Shown here piece after piece: positions 1 to 6,993 of a DNA stretch of 44,545 nt; position 1 is the first letter of the stretch, and the number at the start of each line of letters is the position of its first letter. Source of the DNA: Tannerellaceae bacterium (GTDB lineage Bacteria > Bacteroidota > Bacteroidia > Bacteroidales > Tannerellaceae); the NCBI GenBank assembly GCA_031267775.1, contig JAIRYL010000186.1, forward strand, positions 1 through 44,545, given 5' to 3'. A program made the translations under genes and the position numbers. The notes beneath the pieces are model-generated. The model was given only the letters and a program-made list of their open reading frames with translations, did not search any database and was not told where the DNA came from.

Positions 1-31
1 CCCCGGCGGGGACAGAAAAACCATTACACAG

Positions 32-55
32 TATTTATTTCCGAGGCGCCTCCTT
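32..55. repeat. REP-like repeat arm (single copy)
   Basis: The reverse complement reads taaggaggcgcct followed by cggaaataaata. This matches, with one inserted base and few mismatches, the arms found at 6913-6960, 18895-18917 and 19331-19353. The rest of 1-142 holds no gene that I can support. Confidence 0.55.
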
Positions 56-125
56 ACCTAAATGTAGCGACTTGGCGTAACGAAAGGGGCCGGGTTTTTA
101 CCTAATTGTGGCTATTGATTGGCTT

Positions 126-154
126 TCTATTTATAAAGACCTTTGCCAACGTCA
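126..154 (+). promoter_or_regulatory. Possible promoter of the siderophore-type operon
   Basis: The stretch ending in gacctttg (139-146) resembles the Bacteroidota -7 element TAnnTTTG, although the TA is not conserved. If transcription starts a few bases after it, the TTG at 143 lies inside the promoter and cannot be the start codon. This supports the TTG at 185 as the translation start. I see no clear Fur box. Confidence 0.3.
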
Positions 155-184
155 AAAAAAAAACATTCTAAATTCATCATTACA

Positions 185-2566
185 TTGAAAACGATAACCT
201 GTAATATCTTTCTTGCGCTTATTTCATGCTTCTTTTCCATTACTGTCCGGGCTCAGGATGGAAGCGCTTTGATTTCGGGCAGGATACTGTCTACTGAAAA
301 AGAAACGGTAGACTTTGCAACCGTCTATCTAAAAGGTACTAATTATGGCGGGACAACCAATCACGAAGGTATTTACCATTTAAAAGCTCCTGCCGGCAGC
401 TATACGCTGGTTGTATCCGCTGTCGGTTACAAGGTAGTGGAGCAGCAGGTAAAACTTGTGGCCGGAGAACGAACGAAACAAAACATAACAATTACTCCGC
501 AAGCTACCGAGCTGGACGAAGTTGTGGTTGTTTCCAATGGAATCAGCCGGCTCAAACGCTCGGCGTTTAACGCTATTGCCATCGACGCCAAATCGTTACA
601 AAATTCTACGCAAAACCTGAGCCAGGTATTGGCGCAGGCTCCGGGTATGAAGCTTCGCGAATCGGGCGGCGCAGGCTCGGATATGCAGTTGATGATGGAC
701 GGATTCAGCGGGAAACATATTAAGATATTTATTGACGGCGTGCCGCAGGAAGGCGTGGGTAATTCTTTCGGGCTGAACAATATACCCGTCAACTATGCCG
801 AGCGTATCGAAGTATATAAAGGCGTAGTGCCGGTGGGGTTTGGCACGGATGCGATTGGCGGGGTTATTAATATTGTTACCAAAAAGAATTTGAACAGATG
901 GTTTTTAGACGCATCTTATTCCTATGGTTCATTTCATACGCATAAGTCTTACATCCATTTTGGACAAACATTCCAAAACGGCTTAACTTACGAGGTTCAT
1001 GCTTTTCAGAATTATTCCGACAATGATTATTACGTGGATACGCCGGTAAAAGATTTTGAAACAGGGGCGATTAACAAGAAAAAAATAGAGCGCATGAAAC
1101 GGTTTCACGATACCTGTCATAACGAAACCGTAGCCGTTAAGGCAGGTGTTGTAAATAAGAAATGGGCCGACCGTTTGATGCTGGGTCTCGTCTACTCGCA
1201 GATGTATAAGGATATACAAACCGGCGTGCGCCAGGAAATTGTATTTGGCGGGAAATACCGGAAGGATCATTCGCTTATGCCGTCGGTAGACTATCGCAAA
1301 CAAGACTTGTTTACAAAAGGATTGGACGCCATACTGACTGCCAATTATAACAGGAATATAACCCATAATGTAGATACGTCTTCTTATGAATATAACTGGC
1401 GCGGCGACCAGCGACTCCTCCGAACGCCCGGCGAGCAGTCGTATCAAAACACCCGTTCGGATAATAATAACTGGAACGGTACTTTTACGGCTAATTACCG
1501 GATTGGCAACGCTCATACGTTTACCCTCAACCATGTGTTAAATTCGTTCAAACGTTCCAACAGGTCGCTCCTGAATAAAAATCCGGAAGCAGACGCTATA
1601 CCCAAGGAAACACGTAAAAACATAAGCGGCCTCTCGTATCGCCTGACGCCTTCGGAGTATTGGAACATGTCTGCATTTGGTAAATACTATCGCCAGTCTG
1701 TCGCCGGTCCCGTCGCCACATCTGCCGCTCAGGATAACTATACGCGCGCCGCCCGGTCTGTCGGCGCCCTGGGATACGGAATGGCGGGTACTTATTTTAT
1801 TATAAAGAGTATGCAGGCCAAGCTTTCTTATGAAAAAGCTTACCGCTTGCCTGCCAACGAAGAAATGTTTGGAGATGAAGATCTTGAATCCGGTGATATT
1901 GCCTTGAAGCCCGAAAACAGCGACAATGTAAACCTCAATTTCAGTTATAACCAACTCTTCGGAAAACATGCCGTATACGTGGAGGGCGGGGTGATCTATC
2001 GAAATACGAAGGATTATATCCAGCGGAATATTACAACCTTGAGCGGCGGCAAATATGGAGCCGCCTACGTAAACCACGGACGTGTGAAAACAAAGGGGTA
2101 TACTGTTTCGGTACGTTATGGCTTTGCGCAGTGGATAAGTATAGGAGGAAACTTTACGCAGATGGACGTTCGCGATAATGTAAAAACCGTTACCAGCGGA
2201 ACAAACCAGGAGAGCCTGACATACGGCGCGCGTATGCCTAACCTGCCTTACCGGTTTGCAAATTCCGACCTGTCTTTTTACTGGCATAACCTGGGGCAAA
2301 AGAGTAATTTGCTGACTGTTACCTGCGATAATTTATACATGCATAACTTCCCGCTCTATTCGGAAGCAGTGGGCAGCGGATCGAGCTTTATAGTTCCCAC
2401 CCAATTTTCGCACAACCTGACCCTTTCATATACCATGCAAAACGGACGCTATAACGTGTCGTTTGAATGTAGAAACTTTACAAACGAAAGTCTTTACGAC
2501 AATTTCAGCTTACAGAAAGCAGGCAGGGCTTTCTACGGAAAGGTAAGGGTTTACTTTGGCAATTGA
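185..2566 (+). CDS. TonB-dependent outer-membrane receptor, probably for a ferric siderophore
   Basis: This protein should form an outer-membrane 22-strand barrel that imports a ligand using TonB/ExbBD energy. From the TTG at 185 it is about 793 aa. It has a signal peptide (MKTITCN...TVRAQ, about 1-24), a carboxypeptidase-regulatory-like beta domain (about 28-110), a TonB-box-like LDEVVVV segment, a plug domain (about 120-235, with DGVPQEG and IEVYKG.VP..FG.DAIGGVINIVTK motifs) and a barrel ending in an aromatic-rich strand (KVRVYFGN). No ATG exists before the plug. A TTG at 143 is the longer alternative, but it overlaps a promoter-like box, while 185 gives a clean signal peptide. It is followed after 54 bases by a DUF4374 lipoprotein, then an esterase and a ferric-reductase-like protein, so a ferric siderophore is the likeliest substrate. 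The substrate is inferred from neighbours. Confidence 0.9.
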   Translation: MKTITCNIFLALISCFFSITVRAQDGSALISGRILSTEKETVDFATVYLKGTNYGGTTNHEGIYHLKAPAGSYTLVVSAVGYKVVEQQVKLVAGERTKQNITITPQATELDEVVVVSNGISRLKRSAFNAIAIDAKSLQNSTQNLSQVLAQAPGMKLRESGGAGSDMQLMMDGFSGKHIKIFIDGVPQEGVGNSFGLNNIPVNYAERIEVYKGVVPVGFGTDAIGGVINIVTKKNLNRWFLDASYSYGSFHTHKSYIHFGQTFQNGLTYEVHAFQNYSDNDYYVDTPVKDFETGAINKKKIERMKRFHDTCHNETVAVKAGVVNKKWADRLMLGLVYSQMYKDIQTGVRQEIVFGGKYRKDHSLMPSVDYRKQDLFTKGLDAILTANYNRNITHNVDTSSYEYNWRGDQRLLRTPGEQSYQNTRSDNNNWNGTFTANYRIGNAHTFTLNHVLNSFKRSNRSLLNKNPEADAIPKETRKNISGLSYRLTPSEYWNMSAFGKYYRQSVAGPVATSAAQDNYTRAARSVGALGYGMAGTYFIIKSMQAKLSYEKAYRLPANEEMFGDEDLESGDIALKPENSDNVNLNFSYNQLFGKHAVYVEGGVIYRNTKDYIQRNITTLSGGKYGAAYVNHGRVKTKGYTVSVRYGFAQWISIGGNFTQMDVRDNVKTVTSGTNQESLTYGARMPNLPYRFANSDLSFYWHNLGQKSNLLTVTCDNLYMHNFPLYSEAVGSGSSFIVPTQFSHNLTLSYTMQNGRYNVSFECRNFTNESLYDNFSLQKAGRAFYGKVRVYFGN

Positions 2567-2620
2567 TGATACTGTCTTTTTTATAAACAAGTAGTTTTAA
2601 ATATAAATAAATTAAACAAC

Positions 2621-4048
2621 ATGAAAAAAAATTATGTGATGAGAGCGTTTGCCGCTATGCTGGTAGCCGGCTGCATGCTTACCGCTTGCGGAGGAGACGA
2701 CCCCGTAAATAACGGCGGCGGAAACGGCGGGGAAGAACCCAAGGAAGAACCTAAGGAAGATCCTAAGGACGAACCCAAGGAAATTGTTTCCAGCTATGTA
2801 ATAGCCGCCACGGTAGGCAGCGCCGGTTATCTGCTTACAGCCGATACGCTGGCCGAAGGAACCGTATCGGCCAGGAACAACGGGCTTGAAACGGAAAGCG
2901 GAACGTACTGGATTTTCTATCAGGATAAATATTTATATCGGCTGGTATATAATCAGGGAAATGCAGGGGTTAGTTCTTCATACATCCTCAATGAAAAAGG
3001 CGAAGTGGTAGACAGGGATATGCAATACGAAATCAGAAGATTTACTTCCTTCGGCATATATAAAGGCTTTATCATCACTACTTCTACCGGAAGTTTGGGA
3101 ACAGAATTTGCGGACGAAAACGGCTTTGCGCCATTCGGCTTCCAGTTGTCGTACCTGGACGTTGCCAAAGAAACGTTTACGGATAATAAGGATGTGATAT
3201 CTGCCGAGAATTACCTCGACAACGGCGAATATGTAACGCTGGCAGGTATCCTCGAAGCCAATGGCAAGATATACGCCGCTCCCATACCGATGGGCTTGAG
3301 TCATTATGGCGTAAAGGCTAACGGAGGCGCGTATGTAAAATATCCGGAACTGGTAACAACCGAATCGGGCGGAGGCGGCAGCGGCGCTTACACGGCTGGC
3401 GAATTACCCAATACGCAATATCCGAATGAGGCTTGGATGGCTATCTATAACGACGAAACGTTCAGCGCCCCGAAGTTGATTAAGACTGATAAAATAAGTT
3501 ATGCCTGCGGACGCTTCCGTTCACAGTATTACCAGACAACCTGGGCTGCCGGCAACGGCGACGTGTATGTGTTTTCGCCAAGTTATGCCAAGGTAATGAC
3601 GGCGGCGGTGCAACAAACCACCTTGCCTGCCGGAGTGGTACGCATCAAAGCCGGCGCCGCAGACTTTGACCCCGACTATTACTGCAACCTTGAAGAGCAA
3701 ACCGGAGGCGCTTCATTCCTGCGTTGCTGGCACATCTCCGACGATTATTTCCTTCTGGTAATGTACGATAAATCCTTTGCCGAAGGAAACTATGTAGCCT
3801 CCAGGCTGGCCGTCTACAAGGGAGAAGACAGGAAGCTTACCTATGTAACAGGCATGCCTGCCGATATTTCTACGTTTGGAAGCACGCCTTTCTTTGAAAA
3901 CGGTATGGCCTGTATGCCTGTAACAACTGCCGGCGCCCAGCCTGCGCTTTACCTGATTAATCCGGTAACGGCGGTTGCAACCAAAGGGATTACGGTTGAA
4001 TCCGAGTCGATCGGCGCTGCCGGTAAGCTGACTTACAGCGAAAACTAA
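2621..4048 (+). CDS. DUF4374-family surface lipoprotein, likely siderophore-binding partner
   Basis: This is a 475-aa lipoprotein. The lipobox LTAC places the lipidated Cys at residue 23, and the following GGDD is acidic like the Bacteroidota signal for surface export. A charged low-complexity linker (about 39-54, repeated EEPK/EDPK/DEPK units encoded by a 12-bp DNA repeat at about 2731-2781) tethers the body. The body consists of repeated beta-rich segments of DUF4374 type, probably a beta-propeller, with recurrent GxIYAAP, NGDVYVF and MxYDKSF-type strands. DUF4374 proteins are commonly encoded beside TonB receptors in Bacteroidota. To my recollection XusB, the xenosiderophore-binding lipoprotein of Bacteroides, is of this type, but I cannot confirm that here. 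It probably captures a ferric siderophore on the cell surface for the receptor upstream. Confidence 0.8.
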   Translation: MKKNYVMRAFAAMLVAGCMLTACGGDDPVNNGGGNGGEEPKEEPKEDPKDEPKEIVSSYVIAATVGSAGYLLTADTLAEGTVSARNNGLETESGTYWIFYQDKYLYRLVYNQGNAGVSSSYILNEKGEVVDRDMQYEIRRFTSFGIYKGFIITTSTGSLGTEFADENGFAPFGFQLSYLDVAKETFTDNKDVISAENYLDNGEYVTLAGILEANGKIYAAPIPMGLSHYGVKANGGAYVKYPELVTTESGGGGSGAYTAGELPNTQYPNEAWMAIYNDETFSAPKLIKTDKISYACGRFRSQYYQTTWAAGNGDVYVFSPSYAKVMTAAVQQTTLPAGVVRIKAGAADFDPDYYCNLEEQTGGASFLRCWHISDDYFLLVMYDKSFAEGNYVASRLAVYKGEDRKLTYVTGMPADISTFGSTPFFENGMACMPVTTAGAQPALYLINPVTAVATKGITVESESIGAAGKLTYSEN

Positions 4049-4092
4049 TCCCCTTGCCGGATTCGTTTCCGCATACTATACGAAAAGATTGT

Positions 4093-4923
4093 ATGAGTTG
4101 GATTCATACCCTTTTTATATTCTTCCTCCTGCTTCCGCTACCCATGCGGGGGCAGGAAGATATTTGTATAGGCAAAGCGCTTGTACTGAACTCTGCCGCT
4201 TTACATGAAGAACGAAATTACTGGATACACCTGCCCGAAAACTACCGGCAGGATACGACGCAAACATACCGGGTAATCTACCTGCTTGATGGAGATTCTT
4301 TTTTTCATTCGCTGATTGGTATCGATAAAACGCTGGCTACGGTTAGAGGAAAATATCTTCCCCCCAGTATCATCGTAGGCGTATTGAATACAGACCGTAC
4401 GCGCGACTTTACGCCCGCTCCCTCGGCGTCCGGACGAGACGGCAAAATCCTTCCCGGCTCTATCCCCGAAGGCGGAGGAAGCGAAATGTTCTGCCGTTTC
4501 CTTACCGAAGAGCTTCGCCCCGTTATCGATCGGACGTATCGCACAAACAGGCAAAACATGTTAATCGGACATTCTTATGCAGGGCTTTTCACCGTAAACA
4601 CATTTCTGCGTCATACCGGGCTGTTTGATACGTATCTGGCTGTCGATCCCAGTTTGTGGTGGGATCAGGGAAAACTGTCGGAAGAAGCGTCGGAACTGAT
4701 CAAGGGAAAAGATTTTGCAGGGAAAAGCCTGTATATCGGCGTTTCCGGGAAACGGACAGACCGGGCAGATATCCACCTCGACAAAGTAAATCACCTTCTT
4801 ACAGAGGTATTGCCGCAGGCCGCAAATCTGCGCTTCTTTTACAAATCCTTTCCCCAGGAGAATCACGGAACGGTCGCTATTCCCGGCATATACGATGGTA
4901 TCAAACGATTATTCGGAAAATAA
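4093..4923 (+). CDS. Secreted alpha/beta-hydrolase esterase (esterase D / IroE-Fes-like)
   Basis: A 276-aa protein with signal peptide MSWIHTLFIFFLLLPLP (about 1-18), so periplasmic or beyond. It belongs to the putative-esterase family (PF00756), which includes esterase D and the siderophore esterases IroE, Fes and BesA. The nucleophile elbow GHSYAG puts the catalytic Ser at about residue 161, the catalytic His is in NHGT (about 258), and the family's DPSLWW motif lies near 185. A longer reading from TTG 4054 is possible, but ATG 4093 starts directly at the signal peptide. It sits 44 bases after the lipoprotein gene and 14 bases before the reductase gene. In this setting it probably hydrolyses a tri-lactone or ester siderophore to free iron, but generic esterase activity cannot be excluded. 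Confidence 0.85.
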   Translation: MSWIHTLFIFFLLLPLPMRGQEDICIGKALVLNSAALHEERNYWIHLPENYRQDTTQTYRVIYLLDGDSFFHSLIGIDKTLATVRGKYLPPSIIVGVLNTDRTRDFTPAPSASGRDGKILPGSIPEGGGSEMFCRFLTEELRPVIDRTYRTNRQNMLIGHSYAGLFTVNTFLRHTGLFDTYLAVDPSLWWDQGKLSEEASELIKGKDFAGKSLYIGVSGKRTDRADIHLDKVNHLLTEVLPQAANLRFFYKSFPQENHGTVAIPGIYDGIKRLFGK

Positions 4924-4937
4924 TAAAAAAAAAACAA

Positions 4938-5957
4938 ATGATTAAAATATTAATTGACTTGGCAGACTTTCTGAGATCGTGCGCGCCGCTGCTCACGTCT
5001 CTACTCATACTTGCCGTATTGTGCATTTTATTGTCGAAATCAATAAAAAAGCACGCTACCCTCTATTATTTACTGTTGGCAATACCCTTTGCCCTGGTCG
5101 CCCTTCCTTTTATTGGCAGGATGTTTGGAATTGAAACCGCCGGTTTCGTCAGAATCCCCATCCTCGGAGAAATTATAAGAGACTATATACACATGGCCAC
5201 ATTTGGACATCCTTTACTGATTATTATCATGTATATGGGAGCGTTCAACCCTAAAATACCGGGCGTTAAAAAACTGCTGGCCATACGCAAGGAACTTTCA
5301 ATCATATCGGGTTTCCCGGTCTTGACGCATTCCCTGATCCGTGTCGGCAATCTTCCCAATTCATTCAAATTCTTCTCCGGCAACGCCGAATACATGGCAA
5401 ATACAAAAGCAGCCAGCGAACTGGGCGCAGGAATAAGCAGTTTCAGTTTCATCTTGGGTATTATCATGTTACTGGTATTCATACCTCTTTGGGTTACTTC
5501 ATTTGATTCGGTACGCAAACGTATGGATCACATAAAATGGAAGAAACTCCAGAAGTGGGCCTACGTCCTGTACGCAACCTTATTCATCCATGCGGCAGGG
5601 ATACAAACCGGCGGCTTACTGAATCCAAGGGGCGGACACGCGCCAAGCCCCGTAACAGTCGAAGCTACAGTTACAGAAAATACAAGACCCAACGAACAGA
5701 GAGAAAATGCACGACCCAACGAACAGAGCAAACAAGGCGAAAGGATAAAACCTGATAAAAATACGCAGAGCGTCCAAACGGCAAGACCGGCTACCAACGA
5801 ACGCATGCCGTCCAAAGGATTCTCAGATATCAAAGTAACTGCTCCGCAGAAAGGATACATCCATATCATATCCCTTATCTTAATCTATGGTTCATACCTG
5901 TACCTCCGGTTAAGAAAAACGAAGAAAGACGCAAAAAAGAAAGCCGCTTCCCTATAA
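4938..5957 (+). CDS. Ferric-reductase-like transmembrane haem protein
   Basis: A 339-aa inner-membrane protein starting at ATG 4938. It resembles the ferric-reductase-like/MsrQ fold, with about six to seven membrane helices. Candidate haem-ligand His residues are H85/H91 (DYIHMATFGHP), H131 (VLTHSLI) and H218 (LFIHAAG). The signature pattern is the basic LLAIRKELSIISG loop before one His helix and TSFDSVRK...W..LQKWAY before another. An unusual hydrophilic insert (about 231-305) with a repeated ARPNEQ-type unit separates the last helix (about 306-325), and the C-terminus is Lys-rich. It closes the operon and probably reduces Fe(III) or passes electrons to the periplasm after siderophore hydrolysis. 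A methionine-sulfoxide-repair electron donor (MsrQ role) is less likely because no MsrP is nearby. Confidence 0.75.
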   Translation: MIKILIDLADFLRSCAPLLTSLLILAVLCILLSKSIKKHATLYYLLLAIPFALVALPFIGRMFGIETAGFVRIPILGEIIRDYIHMATFGHPLLIIIMYMGAFNPKIPGVKKLLAIRKELSIISGFPVLTHSLIRVGNLPNSFKFFSGNAEYMANTKAASELGAGISSFSFILGIIMLLVFIPLWVTSFDSVRKRMDHIKWKKLQKWAYVLYATLFIHAAGIQTGGLLNPRGGHAPSPVTVEATVTENTRPNEQRENARPNEQSKQGERIKPDKNTQSVQTARPATNERMPSKGFSDIKVTAPQKGYIHIISLILIYGSYLYLRLRKTKKDAKKKAASL

Positions 5958-5968
5958 GGTAAATGGAG

Positions 5969-6106
5969 AAAGCAGAAAGCAGAATGGAGAATAAAAATAA
6001 ATCGAACCAAAAAAAATGCACGTCAAACATTCTCCCCATGCAAGAAGACTCTGATCCATTTGCAAATTCTGCCTTCTGCTTTCTGCTTTCTGCTTTCTGC
6101 TTTTTT
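5969..6106 (+). repeat. Heptanucleotide tandem repeat forming a long-range hairpin; possible terminator
   Basis: At 6074-6100 there are four consecutive tttctgc-type units (first unit ttctgc), followed by six T's (6101-6106). At 5969-5984 lies the complementary aaagcagaaagcagaa. The two can form a stem of about 16 bp with a loop near 90 bases. It stands between the end of the reductase operon and truA, and the T-run suggests a terminator-like role. Confidence 0.6.
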
Positions 6107-6111
6107 GTGAA

Positions 6112-6119
6112 TATCTTTG
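6112..6119 (+). promoter_or_regulatory. Promoter -7 element for truA
   Basis: TATCTTTG matches the Bacteroidota -7 consensus TAnnTTTG exactly and lies 30 bases before the truA start. The upstream -33 TTTG is not clear because the region is occupied by the heptad repeat. Confidence 0.5.
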
Positions 6120-6149
6120 CCGGAGAAAAATTAAAACAAAGGAGTACGT

Positions 6150-6908
6150 TTGAATCGCTATTTTATTTTTTTGGAATATAACGGGAAGAACTATTGCGGA
6201 TGGCAGGTTCAGCCCAATGGCATAACGGTGCAGGAAACTGTTGAACGCGCGTTGGCCACGTTGCTCCGCTCGCCTGTTCCCCTTGTGGGCGCGGGGCGGA
6301 CAGACGCGGGCGTTCATGCGCGCAGGATGGCGGCTCATTTTGACCGGGACGAACCGTTGACCGATCTCTTTTTGCTGGCCGGCAAACTGAATCGCATCCT
6401 GCCGAAAGATATTGCGGTGGACAGGATAGTTCCGGTAAAAAAAGACGCTCATGCCCGCTTTGACGCTTTGTCGCGTACATATATGTACTATATTACGACA
6501 AAGAAAGACCCCTTTATGCACGAATTTGTATATAAGCTGCACGGCGCGCTGGACTTCGACGCCATGAATAAAGCCTGTGAAATTCTGTACGGCTATATTG
6601 ATTTTACTTCTTTCAGCAAGCTGCATACAGACGTAAAAACAAATGATTGCCGCATCTCTTATGCCCGGTGGGAACAGGATGGCGACGTATGGCGTTTTAG
6701 CATAACTGCCGACCGTTTTTTGCGGAATATGGTTCGCGCCATCGTGGGCACGCTGATAGAAACAGGACGCGGCGCCTTATCCATACAGGGATTGAGGGAT
6801 GTTATCGAGGCAAAAGACAGAGGCAGGGCAGGCATGTCTGTGCCGGGACATGCCTTGTTTCTGACAGATATTGCGTACCCCGAAGAATTGTTTACGCCTG
6901 ACGTATAG
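6150..6908 (+). CDS. truA: tRNA pseudouridine synthase A
   Basis: A 252-aa TruA that isomerises uridines 38-40 in the tRNA anticodon stem. The catalytic Asp is D52 in GAGRTDAGVHA. The family's FLRNMVRAIVGTLIETGRG block lies near 193-210. It starts with TTG, preceded at 6138-6144 by aaaggag, a good Shine-Dalgarno at about 5-6 bases, so the start is well placed. It has its own promoter-like box and ends at a palindromic element shared with the convergent fucosidase gene. Confidence 0.95.
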   Translation: MNRYFIFLEYNGKNYCGWQVQPNGITVQETVERALATLLRSPVPLVGAGRTDAGVHARRMAAHFDRDEPLTDLFLLAGKLNRILPKDIAVDRIVPVKKDAHARFDALSRTYMYYITTKKDPFMHEFVYKLHGALDFDAMNKACEILYGYIDFTSFSKLHTDVKTNDCRISYARWEQDGDVWRFSITADRFLRNMVRAIVGTLIETGRGALSIQGLRDVIEAKDRGRAGMSVPGHALFLTDIAYPEELFTPDV

Positions 6909-6912
6909 ATAG

Positions 6913-6960
6913 GGAGGCGTATGGAAATAAATCTGTATGATTTATTTCGCATACGCCTCC
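6913..6960. repeat. Full REP-like palindrome; probable bidirectional terminator
   Basis: Arms 6913-6933 (ggaggcgtatggaaataaat + c) and 6939-6960 pair almost perfectly, with one bulged base, around the loop tgtat. It lies between convergent truA and the GH29 gene. The arm sequence is related to copies at 32-55, 18895-18917 and 19331-19353. Confidence 0.8.
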
Positions 6961-6993
6961 TGAAGCGGGATGGCGTCTGTTTGAACGGCCTCT

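Noticed and set aside
1..142. Cobalamin riboswitch or Fur box before the TonB receptor
   Set aside because: I could not find the conserved B12-box or a convincing Fur palindrome; only a REP-like arm and a weak promoter-like box are visible.
4656..4937. Longer N-terminus for the ferric-reductase-like protein
   Set aside because: It would overlap the esterase gene by more than 260 bases; ATG 4938 begins directly at the first membrane helix.
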